From assembly GCF_002434505.1 (NCBI RefSeq), contig NZ_DJKE01000012.1, positions 310,001-374,000 on the forward strand: a DNA stretch of 64,000 nucleotides, in the 5' to 3' direction. Numbering within the stretch: position 1 is the first letter of the stretch; each line of letters begins with the position of its first letter. The notes below the pieces were generated by a model. That model was not told the DNA's origin. It saw only the letters and a list, made by a program, of their open reading frames with translations, and made no database searches. The stretch comes from Brevundimonas sp. UBA6550 (lineage in GTDB: Bacteria > Pseudomonadota > Alphaproteobacteria > Caulobacterales > Caulobacteraceae). The position numbers and the translations under genes were made by a program. Shown one piece after another: positions 9,229 to 19,599 of this stretch.

Positions 9229-10157
9229 GAGGCGTCCTCCACCATCCACCGAACCAGATCGTCATAGGTCATTCCGGCATAGGCGGCCTGCTCGGGCGCG
9301 AGCGAGGTCGGGGTCATGCCGGGCTGAGTATTGACCTCCAACAGGACCAGATCGTCCTTAACATCGTCATAACGGAAGTCGGACCGGGACACGCCCCGGC
9401 AACCCATGGCGGCGTGGGCCAGTTCGGCCTGGCGCAGGGCCGCCTCGAACACATGGGGCGGCAGGACCGCCGGCAGGACGTGGACCGATCCGCCCGGCGC
9501 ATATTTGGCCTCATAGTCGTAGAAGCCCTTGGTCGGGGTGATGTCGGTGACGGTCAGGGCGCGCGGGCCGCCGGCCTCGCCGATCACCGTGACGCAAAGC
9601 TCCTTGCCCGGGATATAGGGTTCGACCACGACCTGTTCGCCATAGGCCCAGCCGGGCTCGCCCACCTCGGCGACCGGGCGGTTCGCCCCCTCGCGCACCA
9701 GGAAGACCCCGACCGAAGAGCCCTCGGCGTTCGGCTTGACCACATAGGGCGGATCGATGACGTGGCGGCTAGCGACCTCGTGACGATCATAAAGGCCGCC
9801 GCCCGGCACCTTGACGCCCGCCATCCGCAGCACGGCCTTGGACTTGTCCTTGTCCATGGCCAGGGCCGAGGCCAGGACGCCGGAATGGGTGTAGGGGATG
9901 CGCAGCGTCTCCAGCACGCCCTGGACGCAGCCGTCCTCGCCCCAGGCGCCGTGCAGACAGTTCAGCACCACGTCGGGCTTGATCAGGCCGGACAACACAT
10001 TGGCCAGGTCGCGCCCGGCGTCCACGCGGCTGACGCGCACGCCCTGCCGCTCCAGCGCCTGGGCGCACTGTTCCCCCGACGACAGCGACACCTCGCGCTC
10101 GGCGGACAGACCGCCCATCAGGACGGCGACGTGAAGAGATTGGAAGGGGCGGGTCAT
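9216..10157 (-). CDS. ddlB: D-alanine--D-alanine ligase
   Basis: ATP-grasp enzyme making the D-Ala-D-Ala dipeptide for peptidoglycan precursors in the cytoplasm. Of normal size at 313 residues. Characteristic segments are the N-terminal [26 protein letters not shown], the ATP-binding [12 protein letters not shown] and the C-terminal [16 protein letters not shown] with metal-binding residues. It lies within the dcw cluster directly before ftsQ. Confidence 0.96.
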   Translation of the reverse strand: MTRPFQSLHVAVLMGGLSAEREVSLSSGEQCAQALERQGVRVSRVDAGRDLANVLSGLIKPDVVLNCLHGAWGEDGCVQGVLETLRIPYTHSGVLASALAMDKDKSKAVLRMAGVKVPGGGLYDRHEVASRHVIDPPYVVKPNAEGSSVGVFLVREGANRPVAEVGEPGWAYGEQVVVEPYIPGKELCVTVIGEAGGPRALTVTDITPTKGFYDYEAKYAPGGSVHVLPAVLPPHVFEAALRQAELAHAAMGCRGVSRSDFRYDDVKDDLVLLEVNTQPGMTPTSLAPEQAAYAGMTYDDLVRWMVEDASCPR

Positions 10158-10225
10158 GGGCGGCTCCAGAACCGTCTGGATGCCGCGCAGGTCGTTAACA
10201 GCCCGTCAACCAAACCCTCATGAGG

Positions 10226-11506
10226 TCATTGAAGTGTGGACGTGGCGACGGTTTCCGGCGCCGGCTCCACCGCCTCGACAGCGACGGCTTGCGTGGAAGG
10301 CGACGGCGTCACCTCGATCAAAGGCGCCGCCGCAGCGGCAGGGCGCAGGTCCAGCGCATAGAGATAGGCGCCCTCGCACGGCTGCCGGTCGCCATAGGTC
10401 CAGTCGGCGGCGCGGTGGCGCAGGCCGGCGACGGCGGCGGGCGACGTGGGCGCGAGCAGGTCGTCGCGCAGGGTCATGTCGGGACGCATCCGCTCGCCCG
10501 ACAGGTCGAACGCCCCGGCATAGACCGCCTCCCCGTCCCGCGCCTCGAACCCGGACGCGCCCAGGCAGAAGTGGGTGATGTGCTGGCCCATGTTGATCCC
10601 GCTCAGCCGCCAGCGGCCGGGCGGAACGGCGAAGGTCTGGGTCACGGCGCGGGTGCGATCGCCCCGAGCGGCGGCGCGCGTCGGCAGGGCGACGGCGAAC
10701 AGCGCCGGGCGGCCGTCGTTCTCCCACGGCTGGATATCCGGCGCCGGTCCCTGGCGGCTGAAGATCAGGGTGCGTCCGCCCTGTTCTGCCATGCCGGTCA
10801 GACGCACCGTCACCAGGGCGTCGCCCGGCTTGATCGCAATCTCTTCCGGTTTCAGGGCGCGCGGCGGACGGGCGGTGCGCGGCGCCTGGGGACCTCGGCG
10901 CGACGGCGCGGGCGCGGCGTCGGACGGCGGCAGGGCCTGCAGGCTCAAGGACACCTTGTCCAGATCGCCGGCGCGGCCGATCACCACCGTATCGCCGCGA
11001 ACGGCGTCATTGTCGTAAACGCGAACGACCTGGCCCGCCGGCGTGGCGGCGCCCACGCGATCGGTCAGGGCGTCGTGAAGGGCGGGCTGCTCCATCGCAT
11101 CCAGCGTCTTGCCCTCGGTTTCGTCCAGCCGCACCACGCGCCAGCCGTTCACGACCATGCAGTTCTCCATATTGGCGGCGACGCCCCGGCGCTCCTGCAT
11201 CCCGTTCACCGCGCCCTGGATGACGCCGACCACCAGCGCGCCCAACAGGCCGCCGGCCGCCGCCGCACCGGCGGCGCCGTTGTCGTCCGGCTGGCGCATC
11301 CGCCCCGCCTCGACCATGCAGGCCCGCAGGGCCTCGTCATGCTGGGCCAGATCGGCGCCCGCGCGGTTGAAGTAGGTGTAGCCGGCGCTGGACCGCGTCA
11401 GGTCGATGCGCTCAGCCCCCGTCGCGGCCGCGCGCGTGACGATCTGGGCCTGGACCGGCTCTGCGGCCATGATCAACAGGCCGGCTGCGATTGCGATACG
11501 TTTCAT
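10226..11506 (-). CDS. Secreted protein of unknown function
   Basis: A 426-residue protein with a clear signal peptide (MKRIAIAAGL to about residue 20, cleaving after VQAQ). A short Gly/Ala-rich hydrophobic stretch near residues 78-95 resembles a glycine-zipper helix and is followed by ENCMVVNGWRVVRL. The second half (roughly 210-390) looks like a compact beta-rich domain and ends in a low-complexity Ala/Pro/Val tail. I do not recognise a characterised family. It sits between murB and ddlB in the same orientation, so an envelope role is plausible but unproven. Confidence 0.75.
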   Translation of the reverse strand: MKRIAIAAGLLIMAAEPVQAQIVTRAAATGAERIDLTRSSAGYTYFNRAGADLAQHDEALRACMVEAGRMRQPDDNGAAGAAAAGGLLGALVVGVIQGAVNGMQERRGVAANMENCMVVNGWRVVRLDETEGKTLDAMEQPALHDALTDRVGAATPAGQVVRVYDNDAVRGDTVVIGRAGDLDKVSLSLQALPPSDAAPAPSRRGPQAPRTARPPRALKPEEIAIKPGDALVTVRLTGMAEQGGRTLIFSRQGPAPDIQPWENDGRPALFAVALPTRAAARGDRTRAVTQTFAVPPGRWRLSGINMGQHITHFCLGASGFEARDGEAVYAGAFDLSGERMRPDMTLRDDLLAPTSPAAVAGLRHRAADWTYGDRQPCEGAYLYALDLRPAAAAAPLIEVTPSPSTQAVAVEAVEPAPETVATSTLQ

Positions 11507-11566
11507 CTGGATTCTCCCCCGAGAATCCGCCTCTAGGGCGCGGCGTTTTCGCGCGCAACCTTGGAT

Positions 11567-12481
11567 TTACGAAAGAGCGCGCCCGATCCGCTTGATCTCC
11601 CAATCCAGCTGGACGCCGGTCTTTTGCAGCACGTCGGCGCGGACGGCCTCGCCCAGGCCCTCGATGTCGGCGGCGGTGGCCTCGCCCGGGTTGATCATGA
11701 AGTTGGAGTGCAGTTCGCTGAACCTGGCGCCGCCGCCGGTCACGGCGTGCAACCGGCCGCGCCAGCCGGCCTCGTCCACCAGCTTCCACGACGAATGGCC
11801 AGGCGGGTTCTTGAAGGTGGAGCCGCCGGTCTTTTCGCGGATCGGCTGGGTGGTTTCGCGGCGGCTGGTGATCTCGGCCATCCGGGCCGCCACGGCGTCG
11901 GGCGCATCGGCCGTTCCACGATAGGTCGCCTCGACCCAGATGATGTCGGCGGGCGCCTGGGAATGGCGATAGGTGTAGCCGAAGTCGGCCAGGGCGTAGT
12001 CGACCCGCTGGCCCTGGCGGTTCAGGCCCCATGCCGAGACCAGCACGTCCTTGGTCTCCGCGCCGTAACAGCCGGCGTTCATGGTCAGGGCGCCGCCGAC
12101 CGCGCCGGGAATGCCGGCATAGAACTCCAGCCCGGCGATCCCCGCCTTGGCCGCCGCGCGCGCCACCATGGCGTCCAGCGCCCCGGCGCCGGCCGTGATC
12201 GTCAGGCCGTCGGTCGTGACCTGGCCCCAGGCGCGGCCGGCCAGCCGGATCACCACCCCCTCGACCCCGCCGTCGCGCACGATGACGTTGGAGCCGACGC
12301 CCAGCACCATGACCGGAACGGCAGGGTCCAGCGCCTTCAGAAAGTCCGCCAGATCGTCGGCGTCCGCCGGAATGAACAGCGCCTCGGCCGCTCCGCCGAC
12401 ACGGAACCAGGTGTAGGGGCCCAGCGGCTCGTTCAGCAGCAGCTTGCCGCGGACCGGCGGAAGATTGTCTTTCAAGGTCAT
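11567..12481 (-). CDS. murB: UDP-N-acetylenolpyruvoylglucosamine reductase MurB
   Basis: FAD-dependent reductase that completes UDP-MurNAc synthesis. At 304 residues it is the short type II MurB. The FAD-binding part shows [19 protein letters not shown] and [32 protein letters not shown] and the late [10 protein letters not shown] segment hold substrate and catalytic residues. It follows murC in the cluster, although an oppositely oriented gene lies between the two. Confidence 0.96.
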   Translation of the reverse strand: MTLKDNLPPVRGKLLLNEPLGPYTWFRVGGAAEALFIPADADDLADFLKALDPAVPVMVLGVGSNVIVRDGGVEGVVIRLAGRAWGQVTTDGLTITAGAGALDAMVARAAAKAGIAGLEFYAGIPGAVGGALTMNAGCYGAETKDVLVSAWGLNRQGQRVDYALADFGYTYRHSQAPADIIWVEATYRGTADAPDAVAARMAEITSRRETTQPIREKTGGSTFKNPPGHSSWKLVDEAGWRGRLHAVTGGGARFSELHSNFMINPGEATAADIEGLGEAVRADVLQKTGVQLDWEIKRIGRALS

Positions 12482-12577
12482 TCCGACCCGATAACGCCAG
12501 CGGGCACGATGCGAAAGACGCCTGCTTTCAAATCGGACGACTGGTCACGTCGCCAGCGTGTCGCCTAGGGTGGCGTC

Positions 12578-13255
12578 ATGAAGATCAGGAACGCCTTCGC
12601 CATCATAGCGCTCGGCATGGGGGTGACGGCGATCATCCTGTTCGGCTGGATCGGCTTCGTCTTCGCGATCAACACCTATACGCCGGTCGCGATGACGGCG
12701 GAGGCCGCGCTGAACCTGATTCTGGTCCTCCTGCTGGCGACGGCCGGCCTGCCCATCCTGCACGCCGCCGTCTATCGCTGGTTCTGGCATATCCGCCGCC
12801 GACGCGAGGCGGCCGCCTATTCGAGGGGCGAGCCGATCCCCGCCTTCGGATCGGAACCGACCGCCCCTCCCCCGCACGCCGCCAAGACGACAAGGCAACG
12901 TCTTCTTTATAGTGCGCTCTACGTCGTCGGAATCCTGTCGCTCGTCGCCGCCTATGCGCCGATCGGGCATCAGGAAGGGCTGACGGCCTTTCTGGACAGG
13001 TTCAGCGCAGGCCGCGCCTCCTTCACGAGCCTGGCGACCCTGATCGTCATATTCCTGCCGATGGCCATAAGCTTCGCCCTCCTCGCCCCGCTGGTGGAGC
13101 GTGACAGCCGGAGGCTGAACGCCGGCCTTGTCGATACTGCGGAGATTCTGCGACTTCAGGCGAAGCAGGAATGGCTGTTCAGCTTCGCGACCGACTTCGT
13201 CATGACGGGCTTCCTGGCCTTCTTCGCCGGGAACCTGATCCTGAGCTTCCTTTAG
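12578..13255 (+). CDS. Inner membrane protein of unknown function
   Basis: A 225-residue protein on the strand opposite to the dcw genes. It has about five hydrophobic segments: residues 5-32, 42-62, 110-128, 146-170 and a C-terminal one near 203-224. A proline-rich cytoplasmic or periplasmic loop occupies about 75-105. No motif is recognisable. Its stop overlaps the murC stop by four bases, and murB starts divergently 96 bases upstream. An inverted gene inside this highly conserved gene order probably reflects insertion in this lineage. Confidence 0.7.
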   Translation: MKIRNAFAIIALGMGVTAIILFGWIGFVFAINTYTPVAMTAEAALNLILVLLLATAGLPILHAAVYRWFWHIRRRREAAAYSRGEPIPAFGSEPTAPPPHAAKTTRQRLLYSALYVVGILSLVAAYAPIGHQEGLTAFLDRFSAGRASFTSLATLIVIFLPMAISFALLAPLVERDSRRLNAGLVDTAEILRLQAKQEWLFSFATDFVMTGFLAFFAGNLILSFL

Positions 13256-14667
13256 CCGCCCAAGGCCTCCAGTTGCGCCGGCAGGGCGTAGGCCCAGCTG
13301 GTGATGTCGCCGGCGCCCAGCAGGACGACCACATCGCCGGCCTTGGCCTCTTCCTTGATCAGGCGCGGCAGGACGGCGGCGTTCTCCAGCGCCTGGACAT
13401 GGCGGTGGCCATACCGGCGCACGCCGTCGGCCAAGGCCTGCTTGTCCACCCCTTCGATCGGCTGTTCGCCTGCCGGATAAACGTCGGCGACGATCACGCT
13501 GTCGGCGTCCGAGAAACTGGTCGAGAACTCGTCCATCAGGTCGCGCAGACGGGTGTAGCGATGCGGCTGGACCACGGCGATCACACGCCCCTCGGCCACC
13601 TGACGCGCGGCCTTCAGTACGGCGGCGATCTCGACCGGGTGATGGCCATAGTCATCCACGATCCGCACGCCGCCCACGACGCCGGTGGTGGTGAAGCGAC
13701 GCTTGACCCCGCCGAACCCGGCTAGGCCGGTGCGGATCGCCTCGTCCGAGACGTCCAGCTCGCGCGCCACGGCGATGGCGGCCAGGGCGTTGGAGACATT
13801 GTGCCAGCCGGCCATGGGCAGGTGCAGGCCTTCGATCCGGTGCGTCTCGCCGTTCTGGATCACCACATCGAAGCGGGCGCCGTCCGGCCCCATCTGACAG
13901 TTGTCGGCCCGCACCATGGCCTGGGGGTTCGTGCCATAGGTCACGAGCCGCCGGTTATCGATGGAGGCAACCAGTTTCTGCACCTCCGGGTGGTCCAGGC
14001 AGACGGCGGCGAAACCGTAGAAGGGGATGTTCTCCACGAAGTCCACGAACGCCTTACGCACCGCGTCGAAGTCGCCATAGTGGTCCAGATGTTCCGGGTC
14101 GATGTTGGTCACGATGGCGACGGTCGACTTCAGGCGCAGGAAGCTGCCGTCCGACTCGTCCGCCTCGACCACGATCCAGTCGCCGTCGCCCACCTTGGCG
14201 TTGGTGCCATAGGCGTTGATGATGCCGCCGTTGACCACCGTGGGGTCCAGGCCGGCCGCGTCCAGAAGGGTCGCGACCATCGAGGTCGTCGTCGTCTTGC
14301 CGTGGGTGCCGCCGACCGCGATTGAGAACTGCAGCCGCATCAGCTCGGCCAGCATCTCGGCCCGGCGCACCAGAGGGATGCGGCGCTCGCGGGCCGCCTT
14401 CATCTCGGGGTTCTCGGCCTTGACCGCCGTGGAATAGACCACCGCCGAGACGCCCTCGCCCACATGGGCGGCGTCGTGGCCGATGAAGATCCTGGCGCCC
14501 AGCTGTTCCAGCCGTTCGGTGTTGGCGCTGGCCTTGGCGTCCGAGCCCTGAACCGAATAGCCGATCTTCAGCATGATCTCGGCGATGCCGCTCATGCCGA
14601 TGCCGCCTATACCGACGAAGTGGACGGGACCGAGGTCGAACGGAACGGGGCGAAGGCGTGCGATCAT
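13252..14667 (-). CDS. murC: UDP-N-acetylmuramate--L-alanine ligase MurC
   Basis: First of the four Mur ligases, adding L-Ala to UDP-MurNAc. The 471-residue protein has the N-terminal [15 protein letters not shown] dinucleotide-like motif, the ATP loop [13 protein letters not shown] and the YGHHPVEI motif of the C-terminal domain. The open frame runs far upstream into katE on the other strand, but the conserved N-terminus requires the ATG at 14667. Here murC starts a second block of dcw genes, separated from murG by about 15.7 kb, so it needs its own promoter in the 171-base gap shared with katE. Confidence 0.96.
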   Translation of the reverse strand: MIARLRPVPFDLGPVHFVGIGGIGMSGIAEIMLKIGYSVQGSDAKASANTERLEQLGARIFIGHDAAHVGEGVSAVVYSTAVKAENPEMKAARERRIPLVRRAEMLAELMRLQFSIAVGGTHGKTTTTSMVATLLDAAGLDPTVVNGGIINAYGTNAKVGDGDWIVVEADESDGSFLRLKSTVAIVTNIDPEHLDHYGDFDAVRKAFVDFVENIPFYGFAAVCLDHPEVQKLVASIDNRRLVTYGTNPQAMVRADNCQMGPDGARFDVVIQNGETHRIEGLHLPMAGWHNVSNALAAIAVARELDVSDEAIRTGLAGFGGVKRRFTTTGVVGGVRIVDDYGHHPVEIAAVLKAARQVAEGRVIAVVQPHRYTRLRDLMDEFSTSFSDADSVIVADVYPAGEQPIEGVDKQALADGVRRYGHRHVQALENAAVLPRLIKEEAKAGDVVVLLGAGDITSWAYALPAQLEALGG

Positions 14668-14838
14668 CGTCGCGTCATAAACGCCGCCTCGCGTCCTGCG
14701 AAGGGTGCGCCGCGTGCGGAGCGAACTTTTCTGCGGTCGGCTTGTGCGCTCTCGCACAGAACCATCCCAAACCCATGGCGTTAGCAAGGTGATGCGCGCC
14801 ACGCCCCGTGGTCGCCGGCTTCCCCAAAAGGTTTTCAG

Positions 14839-16926
14839 ATGGCCAAGACCCCTGCGCGCGCCCCCACGTCCACGCTGGGCGACGGCGGCGAACTGCACCA
14901 GACCGCCGCGACGCCCGAGACCCGCACCACCACCAACCACGGCGCGCCGATCAGCGACAATCAGAACTCGCTCAAGGCCGGCCCGCGCGGCTCGACCCTG
15001 CTGGAGGACTTCATCCTTCGCGAAAAGATCCAGCATTTCGACCATGAGCGCATCCCCGAACGGATCGTCCATGCGCGCGGCTCGGCCGCCCACGGCTTCT
15101 TCGAACTGACCGACAGCCTGGCCGACTTCACCACCGCCAAGATCCTGACGGAGGTCGGCAAGAAGACCGAACTGTTCACCCGCTTCTCGACCGTGGCGGG
15201 CGGGGCCGGTTCGGTGGACACGCCGCGCGACGTGCGCGGCTTCGCGGTCAAATTCTATACGGTCGAGGGCAACTGGGATCTGGTGGGCAACAACATCCCG
15301 GTTTTCTTCATCCAGGACGCGATCAAATTCCCGGACCTGATCCATTCGGTGAAGATGGAGGCCGACAAGGGCTATCCCCAGGCGGCCAGCGCGCACGACA
15401 CCTTCTGGGATTTCATCGGCCTGATGCCCGAAAGCACCCACATGGTCATGTGGGCCATGTCGGATCGAGGCATCCCGCGCAGCCTGCGGATGATGGAGGG
15501 GTTCGGCGTCAACACCTTCCGCCTGATCAACGCCGAGGGCACGCCGACCTTCGTCAAATTCCACTGGCGGCCCAAGCTGGGGACGCAATCCACCTGCTGG
15601 GACGAGGCGGTCAAGATCGCCGGCGCCGATCCCGACTATCACCGCCGCGACCTGTATGAAGCCATCGACCAGGGCGACTTCCCCGAATGGGAGTTCGGCG
15701 TGCAGCTGTTCAGCCAGGAACAGGCCGACGCCCTGCCCTTCGACATTCTGGACGCCACCAAGCTGGTCCCGGAAGAGGATCACCCGATCCGCGTGATCGG
15801 CCGCATGGTCCTGGACCGCAACCCGGACAACTTCTTCGCCGAAACCGAACAGGCCGCCTTCCTGCCGACCAATATCGTGCCGGGCATCGACTTTTCCGAA
15901 GACCCGCTGCTGCAGGGGCGGCTGTTCTCCTATCAGGACACCCAGCTGTCGCGCCTTGGCACGGTCAACTTCCATCAGATCCCGATCAACCAGGCCAAGG
16001 GCTGCCCCTTCCAGAATTTCCAGCGCGACGGCCATATGCAGATGGCGGTGCCGAAGGGCCGCGCCAACTATGAGCCCAACAGTCTGGCCCAGGCCGGCGA
16101 GGACGGCGGTCCGCGCGAGGATCCCAAGGGCGGCTTCCGCACCGCCCCCGTTCCGGTCGAGGGTGAGAAGGTCCGGCTGCGCGCCGAGACCTTCGCCGAC
16201 CATTACAGTCAGGCGCGGCTGTTCTTCCGCTCCCAGACCGAGATCGAACAGGCCCACCTGGCCAGCGCCATCGTCTTCGAACTGTCCAAGGTGTCCCTGC
16301 CCCACGTGCGCGAGCGCATTCTGGCCAATCTGCAGAATGTGGATCAGACCCTGGCCCAGCGCGTGGCAAACGGTCTTAACCTGCCCCTGCCCAAGGCGTC
16401 AGATCCCGGCGTCGCGCCCATCGACCTGGACGCCTCGCCCGCGCTTCGCATCGTGGGCAAATATCCCGAGACGCTGAAGGGGCGGAAAGTCGCCATCCTG
16501 GTCGCGGACGGTTCCGACGGCGCGGTCGTCGATGCGGTCCGGGCTGCGGTCGAGGGCGACGGCGGTTCGGTCTTCATCGTCGCGCCCAAGATCGGCGGCG
16601 CCAAGCTGAAGGGCGGAAAGACCCTGGCCGCCGACGGTCAACTGGCCGGCAGTCCGTCGGTCCTGTTCGACGCCGTCGCCATCGTCCTGTCCGAGGAGGG
16701 CTGCGCGCAGTTGCTGAAGGAAGGCGCGGCGGTCGATTTCGCCAAGGACGCCTTCGGCCACCTGAAGGCCATCGGCCATACGCCAGAGGCCCAGCCGCTG
16801 CTGGACAATGCGGGCGTCGAACCGGACGCCGGCGTGATCGACCTGTCCAAGGCGGCCGACGATTTCCTGGCCCCCGCCCGCACCCGCCAATGGGATCGCG
16901 AGCCGAAGGTGCGCATGCTGGCCTGA
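14839..16926 (+). CDS. katE: Large-subunit catalase HPII (KatE)
   Basis: Monofunctional haem catalase breaking down hydrogen peroxide. At 695 residues it belongs to the large-subunit clade. The catalytic His is His78 in [10 protein letters not shown], the distal Asn is Asn151 in VGNNIPVFF, and the haem-ligand Tyr is Tyr365 in RLFSYQDTQ. After about residue 530 the protein carries the flavodoxin-like (DJ-1/PfpI type) C-terminal domain of this clade, beginning near [14 protein letters not shown]. It is divergent from murC and lies inside the interruption of the dcw cluster. Stationary-phase or oxidative-stress control would be usual; no operator was recognised. Confidence 0.96.
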   Translation: MAKTPARAPTSTLGDGGELHQTAATPETRTTTNHGAPISDNQNSLKAGPRGSTLLEDFILREKIQHFDHERIPERIVHARGSAAHGFFELTDSLADFTTAKILTEVGKKTELFTRFSTVAGGAGSVDTPRDVRGFAVKFYTVEGNWDLVGNNIPVFFIQDAIKFPDLIHSVKMEADKGYPQAASAHDTFWDFIGLMPESTHMVMWAMSDRGIPRSLRMMEGFGVNTFRLINAEGTPTFVKFHWRPKLGTQSTCWDEAVKIAGADPDYHRRDLYEAIDQGDFPEWEFGVQLFSQEQADALPFDILDATKLVPEEDHPIRVIGRMVLDRNPDNFFAETEQAAFLPTNIVPGIDFSEDPLLQGRLFSYQDTQLSRLGTVNFHQIPINQAKGCPFQNFQRDGHMQMAVPKGRANYEPNSLAQAGEDGGPREDPKGGFRTAPVPVEGEKVRLRAETFADHYSQARLFFRSQTEIEQAHLASAIVFELSKVSLPHVRERILANLQNVDQTLAQRVANGLNLPLPKASDPGVAPIDLDASPALRIVGKYPETLKGRKVAILVADGSDGAVVDAVRAAVEGDGGSVFIVAPKIGGAKLKGGKTLAADGQLAGSPSVLFDAVAIVLSEEGCAQLLKEGAAVDFAKDAFGHLKAIGHTPEAQPLLDNAGVEPDAGVIDLSKAADDFLAPARTRQWDREPKVRMLA

Positions 16927-16936
16927 GACGAAGGCG

Positions 16937-16961
16937 ACCGGCGCGATCATCTCGCGCCGGT
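16937..16961 (+). terminator. Perfect hairpin after katE
   Basis: Ten-base perfect stem (16937-16946 with 16952-16961), five-base loop, 10 bases past the katE stop. It lacks a T run, so termination strength is uncertain. Confidence 0.5.
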
Positions 16962-16986
16962 TACCCGACCTTAACCACAAGGATTC
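16961..16986 (+). promoter_or_regulatory. ccrM upstream region with TTAC/TTAA half-sites and a GATTC site
   Basis: TTAC (16961) and TTAA (16971) are separated by six bases, one less than the CtrA consensus spacing, and a CcrM target GATTC lies at 16982-16986, 38 bases before the start codon. In Caulobacter ccrM is activated by CtrA and its leader holds GANTC sites. The GATTC is certain as sequence; the CtrA site is imperfect. Confidence 0.4.
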
Positions 16987-16993
16987 ACCATGA

Positions 16994-18115
<1,122 letters not shown>

Positions 18116-18118
18116 CCG

Positions 18119-18135
18119 CGGGGTGCGACACCCCG
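18119..18135 (+). terminator. Short hairpin directly after ccrM
   Basis: A seven-base stem (CGGGGTG/CACCCCG) with a three-base loop begins four bases past the ccrM stop codon. There is no T tract, so it is a weak terminator candidate. Confidence 0.4.
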
Positions 18136-18313
18136 TCGCGCCTGTCACATCAAGCACTTAGCGGATCGGAGTACGATTCCGCACACGAACCAAGGGTGCA
18201 GCTTCACTGTAACCTGCCGAAACCGTTGCGAAAATTCGCCGCGTAAGGTGGAACTTCGCAGTTGCGAGAACATTGATGTTCACGGCCCGCCGTTGCGGTG
18301 TCGGAGCACCCTC

Positions 18314-19429
18314 ATGAAAATCGCGCAGATCACCCCGCTGTATGAAGCCGTCCCGCCCAGGCTGTATGGCGGGACTGAACGTGTGGTCGCGCATCTGACG
18401 GACGCCCTGGTCGATCTGGGCCACGACGTCACCCTGTTCGCCAGCGCCGACGCCCAGACCAAGGCGCGCCTGGTGCCCGTGCGCGATCAGGCGATCCGCC
18501 TGGACCCCGCGCCGCTGAAATCCGACCTGGCCGCCCACATGTCCATGCTGGGCGAGGTGCTGGACCGCGCCGAGGATTTCGACGTGATCCACTTCCACAC
18601 CGACATGATCCACTTCCCGCTGTTCCAGAAATACGCGGACAAGACCCTGACCACCTTGCACGGTCGGCTGGACATGAAGGATCTGCCCGGCGTCTATGCC
18701 CGCTGGAGCGAGTTCGGCCTGGTCTCCATCTCCGACGATCAACGCAAGCCCCTGCACTTCGCCAACTGGAAGGCGACCGTCCATCACGGCATGCCGGGCG
18801 AACAATATATCTTCTCCCCGAAGTCCGAGGGCTATCTGGCCTTCCTTGGCCGCATCTCGCCCGAGAAGCGGCCCGACCGGGCCATCGAGATCGCCACCAA
18901 GCTGGGCAAGCGGCTGAAGATGGCCGCCAAGGTGGACGCCGCCGACAAACGCTATTGGGAGGAGACCATTCGTCCGCTGGTCGAGGGCAATCCCCTGATC
19001 GAGTTCATCGGCGAGATCGGCGACCATCAGAAGTCCGCCTTCTTGGGCGGCGCCGACGTCCTGCTGTTTCCCATCGACTGGCCCGAGCCGTTCGGCTTGG
19101 TGATGATCGAGGCCATGGCCTGCGGCACGCCGGTCGTGGCCTTCCGCTGCGGCTCGACGCCCGAGGTGATCGAGGACGGCGCCACCGGCTTCCTGGTCGA
19201 TACGATGGAACAGGCCATCGCCGCCGCCGGTCGCGCGCATCTGCTGGATCGCGAGGCCGTGCGCGCCCGGTTCGACCTGCGGTTCTCGGCCACCGCCATG
19301 GCCCGGCGTTATCTCGACGTCTACGGCGACCTGCTGGCGCGCCGCCCCTTTGCGGAGGCGCCGCTCGATACCGTCGTCACGCCTTTGCGGCCCCTGGCGG
19401 AAGATCGCAGCTTCGCGGCCCTGGCCTGA
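18314..19429 (+). CDS. Glycosyltransferase family 4 protein
   Basis: A 371-residue GT-B fold glycosyltransferase. The N-terminal domain begins MKIAQITPLYEAVPP with the glycine-containing acceptor loop LYGGTERVV. The C-terminal nucleotide-sugar domain shows FLGRISPEKRPDRAIEIA and the E-x7-E motif in EPFGLVMIEAMACGTPVVAF. The ATG at 18314 has a GGAG site 8-11 bases upstream; the open frame before it is not conserved-looking. It is followed by a debranching-enzyme-like gene in the same orientation, and such pairs occur in other alphaproteobacteria; the polysaccharide made is unknown. Confidence 0.9.
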   Translation: MKIAQITPLYEAVPPRLYGGTERVVAHLTDALVDLGHDVTLFASADAQTKARLVPVRDQAIRLDPAPLKSDLAAHMSMLGEVLDRAEDFDVIHFHTDMIHFPLFQKYADKTLTTLHGRLDMKDLPGVYARWSEFGLVSISDDQRKPLHFANWKATVHHGMPGEQYIFSPKSEGYLAFLGRISPEKRPDRAIEIATKLGKRLKMAAKVDAADKRYWEETIRPLVEGNPLIEFIGEIGDHQKSAFLGGADVLLFPIDWPEPFGLVMIEAMACGTPVVAFRCGSTPEVIEDGATGFLVDTMEQAIAAAGRAHLLDREAVRARFDLRFSATAMARRYLDVYGDLLARRPFAEAPLDTVVTPLRPLAEDRSFAALA

Positions 19430-19599
19430 TCGTCGCCAGCCCCTGGTGGGCGAACGCCTTCTGATCGTGCGATAAAATATAGGCGGCGGAGGTGAACCCT
19501 CCGTCGCCTTCATCAGTTGACCATCCAAGCGGTCCTTCAGCGCCGCATTCGGGTGTGACACGTTCGGCCAAGGCCTCACAACGACGGGGAAGAGACCGC

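Noticed and set aside
14668..16305. Long N-terminal extension of murC frame (to 1017 codons)
   Set aside because: It is antisense to katE, whose haem and catalytic residues are all in place; MurC family sequence begins at 14667.
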